The position numbers were made by a program, and so were the translations under genes. Shown here piece after piece: positions 15,947 through 22,562 of a DNA stretch of 26,303 bases. Location of the stretch: positions 1 to 26,303 of the forward strand of contig CAMPNN010000010.1 of the NCBI GenBank assembly GCA_946891915.1, given 5' to 3'. The notes beneath the pieces were generated by a model, which ran no database searches, was not told the origin of the DNA, and worked only from the letters and a program-made list of their open reading frames with translations. This stretch comes from an uncultured Bifidobacteriaceae bacterium (GTDB lineage: Bacteria; Actinomycetota; Actinomycetes; Actinomycetales; Bifidobacteriaceae). Positions within the stretch are counted from its first letter, which is position 1, and each line of letters opens with the position of its first letter.

Positions 15947-16035
15947 CGGCAATTTCGTTACAACGTTGTAAAGCCAATGCCGCTTTTTCGTAAGTTTCCG
16001 TTTTTTTACTTTACACACGCGTACAGGAAATGCCG
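15947..16035. repeat. diverged pair of 52-bp period hairpin units downstream of the ATPase gene
   Basis: Unit 1 (15947-15982, 36 nt) is an imperfect palindrome with CGGC/GCCG ends and a perfect ACAACGTTGT centre. Unit 2 (15999-16035) resembles hairpin 3 of the upstream array: CGTTTTTTTACTTTACA against CGTTTTTTCCTTTACA, with GTACAGG against GTAAAGG on the other arm. Starts are 52 bp apart and the spacer is 16 nt, as in the upstream array. Confidence 0.65.
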
Positions 16036-16209
16036 TTACTACAGCAGAGCGCGTTAGTTTCGCAAGTGCATGCACAGCAAACGTAATGCAATCGTAATAC
16101 AACGTAAAACGTTTATTGTACATTGTAAAACCATGCAACACGTTATAGAATGTAATAACAAATGTATTTAACGTCTACTTAAGCGCTAAATACTAAGTGC
16201 AAAATACTG

Positions 16210-16279
16210 AAATACTAAATACTAAATACTAAATACTAAATACTAAGTACTAAGTACTAAGTACTAAGTACTAAGTAAT
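16210..16279. repeat. 7-bp tandem repeat upstream of the toxin-antitoxin operon
   Basis: Ten tandem heptamers are present: AAATACT five times (16210-16244), AAGTACT four times (16245-16272) and AAGTAAT once (16273-16279). A further AAATACT precedes at 16202-16208, separated by one G. The tract ends about 18 bp before a TATAAC hexamer and 48 bp before the antitoxin ATG. Confidence 0.95.
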
Positions 16280-16297
16280 ACGAATAATCCGAGTAGA

Positions 16298-16303
16298 TAT
16301 AAC
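16298..16303 (+). promoter_or_regulatory. possible -10 box for the toxin-antitoxin operon
   Basis: TATAAC lies 24 bp before the antitoxin ATG. The -35 position at 16-18 bp spacing falls on the last heptamer units (around 16274-16281), where no consensus -35 sequence is present. The ribosome site AAGGAAG is at about 16315-16321. Confidence 0.35.
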
Positions 16304-16327
16304 TAAACACTAGTAAGGAAGCATATT

Positions 16328-16642
16328 ATGGCAATCAGCGCAACCACAACGAAAGCAAAAACCACAGCAAAAACCGCAAGCATCAACGTGCGCGTCACCA
16401 AGGATGTTAAAGCGCAGGCAGAAGAATTATTCGCCAGCTTCGGCATAACTCTTAGCGACGCAATCAACATGTTCTTGCACAAATCGCTTATGGTAGAAGG
16501 ACTCCCCTTCGACTTAAAAAAGCCAAAATACAATAAAGAAACAATCGCCGCGTTTAAGGAATACGACTACATGAAAGCTCATCCAGAAGAATACAAGCGC
16601 TACGACAACGTTACAGAAGCATTGGAGGACGCACTAAAATGA
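16328..16642 (+). CDS. antitoxin of RelB/DinJ family
   Basis: This 104-residue protein is the expected antitoxin of the toxin encoded next. An N-terminal Ala/Thr/Lys-rich extension (residues 1-17) precedes the ribbon-helix-helix DNA-binding segment INVRVTKDVKAQAEELFASFGITLSDAINMFLHK. Here the beta strand NVRV and the helix with GITLSDAINMFL are characteristic of RelB/DinJ. The C-terminal half, GLPFDLKKPKYNKETIAAFKEY, is the toxin-binding tail. AAGGAAG stands about 7 nt before the ATG. The stop overlaps the toxin start (ATGA), so translation is coupled, as usual for these pairs. The complex most likely represses its own promoter, which lies just downstream of a 7-bp tandem repeat. Confidence 0.9.
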   Translation: MAISATTTKAKTTAKTASINVRVTKDVKAQAEELFASFGITLSDAINMFLHKSLMVEGLPFDLKKPKYNKETIAAFKEYDYMKAHPEEYKRYDNVTEALEDALK

Positions 16643-16920
16643 GCCTAAAAGTCGTATTATTAAACTCATTCAAAAGAGATCTTAAGCGTATAAAAAAGCG
16701 TGGCTACGACATAAAACTCTTAGATAGTGTCGTGCGAATGATTGCATCGCAAGAGAAACTCGCTGAAAGATACTGTGACCACGCACTTACAGGCAACTAT
16801 TTAGGATTCCGCGAATGCCACGTAAAACCAAATTGGCTTCTTATATATCGCATTGATAACGATGACGTGGTACTCGTGCTTTCTCGCACAGGAACACACT
16901 CAGACGTGTTCAACGAATAG
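16639..16920 (+). CDS. YafQ-family mRNA interferase toxin
   Basis: This 93-residue RelE/ParE-superfamily toxin is expected to cut mRNA at the ribosome. Residue numbering nearly matches Escherichia coli YafQ: His48 (E. coli His50) in DHALTGNYLGFRECHVKP, His61 (His63), and His87 and Phe91 in RTGTHSDVF. The position of Asp67 is Asn65 here (HVKPNWLLIYR), so one residue reported to matter in E. coli differs. The fold motifs are otherwise intact and the gene is not truncated. Its start overlaps the antitoxin stop by 4 bp. It converges on the surface-protein gene, with only 27 bp between the stops and no terminator hairpin. Family is confident; full activity is uncertain because of the substitution. 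Confidence 0.9.
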   Translation: MSLKVVLLNSFKRDLKRIKKRGYDIKLLDSVVRMIASQEKLAERYCDHALTGNYLGFRECHVKPNWLLIYRIDNDDVVLVLSRTGTHSDVFNE

Positions 16921-16947
16921 CGCGACGACCTGCTTGAGCACTGCGAT

Positions 16948-19900
16948 TTAACGCTGTTTAGTGTGTTTGCCGAAGGTGGAATCGTCAGTTCGGAACCGAG
17001 CAAAGAAGCCGGTTGCTGCGCTTACAGCAGGTTTAAGCATAGAGCCACTTACAACAGAATGCGCAACAGAATGCGCGAAGCAGTGCTTAGCGCCAGAGGC
17101 AACATCGAGCGCGCCGCCACCAAAAGCCTTCGCAAACCCAGTCAAAGCAGTGCCCGAGAGCACAGACGCAACCCATCCATGACGACCGAACGCGCCAGCA
17201 ACAGCGAACATTGAGAACAGTCCAATCGACAAGAACGTGAACATAATAGCCGACTGGCCGCCAGTATGCGGCAAAGGCACTGGCCTAACAAGAGTACTTA
17301 AATAGTACGTCGTAGTAAAGAACACTAAAGGCGAAATTGGATCACTAACAGGCACAGCACCATCTTCACCTTCGCCAAGTTCTGTCCAAGTGCAAGTATT
17401 TCCGCTTGACTTCTTAAACCAGATTTTATAAGTACTGCCCTGTTCTTCTTCAGGTTCAGGATCAGGTTCAGGATCAGGTTCAGAACTTTCTTCTTCATCA
17501 CCGTCATCTCTTACAAATCGCGATTCTCTTGCGGATCGCAATTCCTTTACACGCGATTTCCCTACACGCGATTTCAACTTTGCACTGCGCGATTCAGGAT
17601 CGGGAGGATTATCAGGTTCGGAAGAATTATCAGAATAGGAAGGATTACCAGTATCCTCGTTCGCTTGAGAATCATCTATAGCGCTTCGCAACTTTGATGC
17701 GAAACTACTTTTAACAATTTTGTACGCGTAATCTTGTAAAGATTCGCCTTCCTGCTTCTCTATACCAGTCGAATCATACAACGCAGAAACATAGTAAGTA
17801 GTGCCACCAGAATCACCGCTACCATCACACTTACACGAATCCATATCGCCAGGCTCCATCAGCTTAGCGTGAATAGGAATGTAGTAGTTATTTGTCGGAG
17901 AGGCTAAAATCTTATCATTATCAGTTATGACTATATTATTGCTTTTAGTCGGATCATCCTCATTCATCGAGAATATTTCACCACTACTAGCAAAATGATT
18001 TACTACAGGATCATCAGTGTCAGGAAGATCTGGATTAGAATTATCAAAACCTTGAGACTTCAAATTATTTGCAATCAAAGTGCCTTTAAAACCCTTAAAC
18101 ATATCATCAACATAAAAGTAATGCTTGCTCTCATCATCAGGGTTAGCATTAGCCAAAGGTGTCTTCGATTTTATAAAGATCTTATTGCTGAAATCTAATA
18201 CGAAGTTGTCGTCACTTTCTGCTCCTGCATTGGAAAACATTGAACTAAGATTCGTAACTTTTTTAATATCCCACTTGCTCAAATCCGCAGCACCGGTAAG
18301 TTTTTTGCAATCCGAAAACATGCTAGACATGTCCTTAACATTGCTAACAGTCCAACCACTCAAATGCTCAATACTCTTCAACGCTCCACAACTATTGAAC
18401 ATGCTAGACATGTCTTTAACACTGCTAACATTCCAGCCTTTCAACGCACTTATATCAGTCAACTTATCGGTACCTTCAACAAGGCTGTGGCTGAACATAT
18501 AACACATATTCGTAACATTGCCAACATTCCAGTTTTCTAGACCAGAAAGATTACTCAAGCCACTACACCCCTCGAACATGTTATGCATATCAGTAACATT
18601 GTCAACCTTCCATTTTGCTAAATCTGAAAGGCTACTTAAGCTCTTACAACCGCTGAACAGGCTAGACATGTTCGTAACTTTATTAACAGTCCAGCCGCTC
18701 AAATCACTAATATTCGTCAACAATTCACAACCACTAAACAAGCTAGACATGTTCGTAACATTGCCAACCTTTGTTGCCCACTCACTCAGCTTCTCTGCAC
18801 TAGTAAGTTTTTTGCAATCAGAAAACATGCCAGACATGTTCGTAACATTGCCAACATTCCAGTCTTTTAAATCTGAAAGGCTACTTAAGCTCTTGCACCT
18901 GCTGAACATGTTATTCATATCCGTAACATTACCAACATTCCAGTCTTTCAAATCACTAATACTCTTCAAAAATTCACAACCACTGAACATGCCATGCATA
19001 TCCGTAACATTTCCAACTTTATCTTTCCAATTCTTCAATACACTTATATCAGTCAATCCTGTTTTAGGGTCAGAATCTGGATCAGCACAACCGCTGAACA
19101 TGCTATTCATATCCTTAACATTGCCAACATTCCAGTTTTCTAGACCAGAAAGATTACTCAAGCCACTACAACTGTTGAACATGTCATGCATGTCAGTAAC
19201 CTTGTCAACCTTCCAGTTTGCTAGATCTGAAAGGCTATTTAAGCCCTTACAACCTTTGAACATGCCATACATATTCGTAACATTGCCAACATTCCAATCT
19301 TTTATATATGAAAGACTCGTTAAGCCACTACAACCGTTGAACATATCACGCATATTCGTAACATTGCCAACATTCCAATCTTTCAAAGGCTCAATGCTAC
19401 TAATAATGTTGCATCCATAGAACATTCTAAACGTGCTAGTTAATCTGTTTGTGCTGCTCTTACCTTTTGTATTCCAACTAGCTAATCCATTGATATTGTT
19501 AAGCTTAAAGCAATTTGCAAACATGTCATCCATTGCCGTAACGTTACTGACATTCCAATCTTCTATGCCAACAGTATTTTGAATCTGCGTCACCGCAAAC
19601 ATTGCCCTCATGCCTGTAACCTTACTTACATCCCACTTTTGAAACGCATTCAAATTTTTACCAATATTCATGCAGTATCTGAACATGCTGTTCATTGACT
19701 CGACTTTTTTAGTTTTCCAGTTTTCCAAACCAGTAAAATCTTCTAGACTGCCGCATCCCTCGAACATGCTATCCATATTCGTAACGTTACTAACTTTCCA
19801 ATTTTTCAAAGGTTCAAGCGAAGTAATATTCATCAGACCTGCATATCCGGCTTGATTAAAACTTTCACGTTTATCTTCGTCCGCAATAACAGCCGAGAAC

Positions 19901-21195
19901 ATGTTGCTCATGTTCGTAACCTTGCTCACATCCCAATTTTCCAAACCACCAAGACTAGTTAATTTCACGCACCCCTCGAACATGTTGCTCATGTTCGTAA
20001 CACTGCCAACATTCCAATTTTTCAAACCACCAAGTTCTTCAATACCAGTGCACCCCTCAAACATGCCCTCCATATTCGTAACCTTGCTCACATCCCACTC
20101 ATTCAAAAAACTAAAATTAGTTAATGAGGAATCCTTAAAAAGATAGGACATATCTGTAACGTTACTTACATCAAACCTGTCGTCGTTGCCAATGCTACTA
20201 ATATTTTTCCCTGAAAAAAGACCTTCCTTACCTTTTGACAAACTCCCGTACGCATACACGAATGCACCATAAAAATCAACTGAGCCAGTGCCATCATTAT
20301 TGAGCTTTGAAATTGCTTCTCGAATACTATCAAAATTAGCAGGTAGCTTATCAGCACTAATAGCACACGCATTTCCAGAACCAGATTTAGGGCGGAATAG
20401 AACTGTATTAGGGAAGTTGTCTGGAAGATAATGAACCACGCAAGGAGGAAGCTTTTTAACGTCTTCTAGGCTTAATTTCTCAATAGCACCAGCGCTACGA
20501 TCTTGATCCTTAGCTTTTTTATCTTTGGCATCTTTTTTGCCATCTTTTTTGGCAGCTTTGTCTTTACCTTTGTCGGCACCTTTGCCAGATTTGCTATCTT
20601 TTTTGTCAGATTTTTTGTCAGATTTGTCGGAGTTTTTGTCAGCTTTGCCAGATTTTCCAGCATCTTTTCCAGCGTCTTTGCCAGCGTCTTTGCCCGCAGT
20701 TTTCCCAGCACCTTTTCTGGCATCTTTGCCAACTTTGCTGTTATCTACAGACCCCCCCCCATTAGGATTTTGACTATCTGCTTTTTTGCCATTATTGCCT
20801 GTTACTTTATTGTCTGTTACCTTATTGCCTTCTTTACTATCTTTACCAGCTTCCCCCTTAGCTGTACCAACATTTTCTTTTTTATCCCCCTTTTTATCTA
20901 CTTCTTCAGTCTTCTTATCCCCTTTATCTTCCTTTTTAGCAGTCTCCCCTTTAGCCCCATTAGCATTCTCTTTACCAGTTCCCCCTTTAGCCTCTTTACC
21001 AGTTCCCCCTTCACCCGACTTATTTTGGCCATTATTATTCTCAGTAACAGCAGCCAAGGCAGCAGCAAACAATGGATTCCTCGTTATGTTGGCATAAGCC
21101 ATCGCCGGCAGCACTGCCACGCTTACAATCATAGAAATTACGCATGAAACGGCGCCAATTGCCGAAAGGATACGACGTTTCCTACTATCTTTCAT
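16948..21195 (-). CDS. LPXTG-anchored surface protein with DUF285 (BspA-like) repeats; contains a G9 tract
   Basis: This is a 1415-residue secreted protein. A signal peptide (1-35: basic KDSRKRR, hydrophobic core, cleavage likely after AMAYA) is followed by a Lys/Gly/Asp/Ala-rich low-complexity stretch (about 52-230). A short globular part precedes about 23 repeats of about 27 residues with the pattern WNVGNVTNMxxMFxxC (about 335-1005). After them come a further region, an acidic Pro-Glu-Asp repeat (about 1235-1251), and the sortase motif LPHTG (1308-1312) with a hydrophobic helix. About 80 residues follow the helix, far more than usual. The ATG at 21195 is preferred over the longer frame (to 21267) because GAGGAAG lies 6 nt upstream and the signal peptide starts there. 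DUF285/BspA proteins are surface proteins, some of them adhesins. A G9 tract at codons 146-148 can switch the gene off. Confidence 0.9.
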   Translation of the reverse strand: MKDSRKRRILSAIGAVSCVISMIVSVAVLPAMAYANITRNPLFAAALAAVTENNNGQNKSGEGGTGKEAKGGTGKENANGAKGETAKKEDKGDKKTEEVDKKGDKKENVGTAKGEAGKDSKEGNKVTDNKVTGNNGKKADSQNPNGGGSVDNSKVGKDARKGAGKTAGKDAGKDAGKDAGKSGKADKNSDKSDKKSDKKDSKSGKGADKGKDKAAKKDGKKDAKDKKAKDQDRSAGAIEKLSLEDVKKLPPCVVHYLPDNFPNTVLFRPKSGSGNACAISADKLPANFDSIREAISKLNNDGTGSVDFYGAFVYAYGSLSKGKEGLFSGKNISSIGNDDRFDVSNVTDMSYLFKDSSLTNFSFLNEWDVSKVTNMEGMFEGCTGIEELGGLKNWNVGSVTNMSNMFEGCVKLTSLGGLENWDVSKVTNMSNMFSAVIADEDKRESFNQAGYAGLMNITSLEPLKNWKVSNVTNMDSMFEGCGSLEDFTGLENWKTKKVESMNSMFRYCMNIGKNLNAFQKWDVSKVTGMRAMFAVTQIQNTVGIEDWNVSNVTAMDDMFANCFKLNNINGLASWNTKGKSSTNRLTSTFRMFYGCNIISSIEPLKDWNVGNVTNMRDMFNGCSGLTSLSYIKDWNVGNVTNMYGMFKGCKGLNSLSDLANWKVDKVTDMHDMFNSCSGLSNLSGLENWNVGNVKDMNSMFSGCADPDSDPKTGLTDISVLKNWKDKVGNVTDMHGMFSGCEFLKSISDLKDWNVGNVTDMNNMFSRCKSLSSLSDLKDWNVGNVTNMSGMFSDCKKLTSAEKLSEWATKVGNVTNMSSLFSGCELLTNISDLSGWTVNKVTNMSSLFSGCKSLSSLSDLAKWKVDNVTDMHNMFEGCSGLSNLSGLENWNVGNVTNMCYMFSHSLVEGTDKLTDISALKGWNVSSVKDMSSMFNSCGALKSIEHLSGWTVSNVKDMSSMFSDCKKLTGAADLSKWDIKKVTNLSSMFSNAGAESDDNFVLDFSNKIFIKSKTPLANANPDDESKHYFYVDDMFKGFKGTLIANNLKSQGFDNSNPDLPDTDDPVVNHFASSGEIFSMNEDDPTKSNNIVITDNDKILASPTNNYYIPIHAKLMEPGDMDSCKCDGSGDSGGTTYYVSALYDSTGIEKQEGESLQDYAYKIVKSSFASKLRSAIDDSQANEDTGNPSYSDNSSEPDNPPDPESRSAKLKSRVGKSRVKELRSARESRFVRDDGDEEESSEPDPEPDPEPEEEQGSTYKIWFKKSSGNTCTWTELGEGEDGAVPVSDPISPLVFFTTTYYLSTLVRPVPLPHTGGQSAIMFTFLSIGLFSMFAVAGAFGRHGWVASVLSGTALTGFAKAFGGGALDVASGAKHCFAHSVAHSVVSGSMLKPAVSAATGFFARFRTDDSTFGKHTKQR
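17260..17274 (-). other. sortase sorting motif LPHTG
   Basis: The codons for Leu-Pro-His-Thr-Gly occupy this site. They are followed by GQS and a hydrophobic helix (AIMFTFLSIGLFSMFAVAG) and then Arg-His. The downstream 80 residues, with a second weakly hydrophobic, Gly/Ala/Ser-rich stretch, are atypical for a sorting signal. Confidence 0.85.
18165..20180 (-). repeat. DUF285 repeat array within the surface protein (about 23 units of about 81 bp)
   Basis: The codons for the W..V..VTNM..MF..C pattern recur about every 81 bp. Several units are nearly identical in DNA. For example, a two-unit block starting at 18515 recurs at 19118, 603 bp away (a whole number of codons), with a shared run spanning the LENWNVGNV and LSNLSGLEN codons. 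Units with inserts (for example around 19060 and 19860) interrupt the regular spacing. Confidence 0.88.
20490..20720 (-). repeat. Lys/Asp/Gly-rich low-complexity coding repeats
   Basis: Short imperfect repeats such as CCAGCGTCTTTG and TCTTTTTTGTCAGAT encode GKDAGKD and DKKSDKK units in the N-terminal part of the surface protein. The composition is strongly cationic and contrasts with the acidic repeat near its C-terminus. Confidence 0.75.
20752..20760 (-). repeat. G9 homopolymer tract (phase-variation candidate) in the surface protein gene
   Basis: Nine C on the plus strand give GGG GGG GGG (Gly146-148) in frame. Reading on from the tract: with nine G the frame continues TCT GTA GAT AAC. With eight it reads GGT CTG TAG (stop). 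With ten it reads GTC TGT AGA TAA (stop). A change of one base in either direction ends the protein near residue 150. Confidence 0.9.
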
Positions 21196-21739
21196 CAATC
21201 TTCCTCTCAAATGTGAACGAATCCACAGCCAGCGCATAAACAGTATGCAAAACAAATACATACCCAAGACGGTTCACCGGCGAACGCAATCTTTACACAC
21301 AACTACTTACCACTGTACACCTAAACGTGAAAAAATTGTATAACGACTTATTAATAACGAATTTATGCAGCATATATATATAACAAATTTGTAATTTATA
21401 CTACATTTCAATGCTATCCGTTATTCATTCGTGTGGATATTAGTATGGTGAGATTTTTCGATTTTTCGCACTGAGCGCGGTGTATGAATTTATGTGTGCG
21501 AGATAGGAATTGCTTGTCGAGCAATATAAAAGCGGAGCGATACTAATAATCTTTCGATGAATAACTATTCCCGCAAAAAAGTAAGTAAAAAACTAAACTT
21601 AACTATGCAACCGCTAAGTCTAAGTAAGGTATAAGAGCGGAGCGCTGCGAGATAAGTAATTCCTATCTCACACAGCCACTCCAGAAAACCCGCCAGCTAA
21701 ACACCAGCCAAAACCGCACTACCGCAAACTCGCATCGCG
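21196..21739. other. intergenic region between coaX and the surface protein gene
   Basis: This is 544 bp of AT-rich non-coding sequence. It should hold the promoter of the surface protein (minus strand). TATA-like words are abundant (21330-21410), but no clear -35/-10 pair stands out. The half nearer coaX carries a long inverted repeat (21493-21674) and a repeated RAGCGGAGCG word (21531, 21636). No gene or RNA was recognised. Confidence 0.6.
21493..21674. repeat. inverted repeat pair, possible miniature element
   Basis: TGTGTGCGAGATAGGAATT (21493-21511) is matched in inverted orientation by AATTCCTATCTCACACA (21658-21674), with a 2-base gap in one arm. They bound about 180 bp of non-coding DNA. 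Inside, RAGCGGAGCG and GCGAGATAAGTAATTCCT echo the arms. No transposase is present and no flanking target duplication was identified. Confidence 0.5.
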
Positions 21740-22507
21740 CTATCTCAGGTTGCGCTTATAAATTTCCGCCATACCTTTGAAAATCAAGTCAGGATCGTAA
21801 AAATCAATTGTTTTCACGTCTTTTTCAAACAATCTTCCCAATCCGCCGGTAGCAATCACCTTAAACGGCTCAGCAATCTCCGTCTTAAACTGCGCAATCG
21901 TGCGCTCAATTCCGCCAAGGAAGCTGTAGTACAAGCCGGCTTGCATAGCTGGTCTTGTTGATTTTGCAAGAACAGACTTTGGTCGCGCAATTTCAACTTC
22001 CGGAAGCTGCGCCGTATTATCCCACAACGCTGCAGCAGCAGTTCGAATACCAGTGCAAATCAAACCGCATGTAATAGCACCACTTTTATCAACATAGTTG
22101 TAAGTGGTTGCAGTGCCGAAATCTATTACAAGAGCTGGCCCACCGTACTCATTAAACGCACCAACGCAATCAGCCAAACAGTCAGCTCCAAGAGAACGCG
22201 GCTCATCAATACGAATATTCATGCCTGTTTTAACGCCAGGGCCAACAATCATAGGATCAACATGCAAAAACTTTATAATACTCGCGCGGAATGAGTGCAT
22301 AACTTTTGGCACTACGGACGCAACAATAACATCCTCAACATCGCTCACCTTAAATCCGCTTAAATTAAGGAATTGCGTAATCATAATTCCGTACTCGTCG
22401 GAAGTGCGGTTTGATTTAGTTGTCATGCGGTAGGTTCCAACAATGCGATTGTTTTCCAAAAAACCAAGCACAATATTCGTGTTACCAATGTCTACTGCTA
22501 ATAACAT
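21740..22507 (-). CDS. coaX: type III pantothenate kinase
   Basis: CoaX phosphorylates pantothenate, the first step of coenzyme A synthesis. It belongs to the ASKHA fold. The phosphate-binding motif DIGNTN is at 6-11. The GAD core with its catalytic Asp is at 107-109, but the residue that is usually Arg in GADR is Cys110 here. The second motif, VIDFGTATTYNYV, holds Asp129. The 255-residue length is normal. AAAGGGAG stands about 7 nt before the ATG at 22507. The gene follows a binding-protein gene by 55 bp on the same strand and may share its transcript, although the two have no obvious functional link. Function is confident. Confidence 0.94.
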   Translation of the reverse strand: MLLAVDIGNTNIVLGFLENNRIVGTYRMTTKSNRTSDEYGIMITQFLNLSGFKVSDVEDVIVASVVPKVMHSFRASIIKFLHVDPMIVGPGVKTGMNIRIDEPRSLGADCLADCVGAFNEYGGPALVIDFGTATTYNYVDKSGAITCGLICTGIRTAAAALWDNTAQLPEVEIARPKSVLAKSTRPAMQAGLYYSFLGGIERTIAQFKTEIAEPFKVIATGGLGRLFEKDVKTIDFYDPDLIFKGMAEIYKRNLR

Positions 22508-22562
22508 TTACGCTCCCTTTCTTTAAGCATTTATAGCTTAAGTAATTACGTCAATAACTAAA

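Larger units (their letters stand above)
15888..16327. other. intergenic region with palindromes and short tandem repeats
   Basis: This 440-bp non-coding stretch lies between the ATPase gene and the toxin-antitoxin pair. It holds a diverged pair of 52-bp-period hairpin units (15947-16035), then an AT-rich segment with repeated CGTAATRCAA-like words (16080-16110). A 7-bp tandem repeat (16210-16279) and the antitoxin promoter region follow. No open frame of note and no RNA gene were recognised. Confidence 0.7.

Noticed and set aside
18518..19420. 300-codon open frame on the plus strand
   Set aside because: It is the antisense shadow of the DUF285 repeats; the repeat regularity keeps the opposite frame open. 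No ribosome site or family motif.
20503..21147. Plus-strand frame with many Phe and Ile residues that looks like a membrane protein
   Set aside because: It is the complement of Lys-rich codons (TTT from AAA) of the surface protein stalk.
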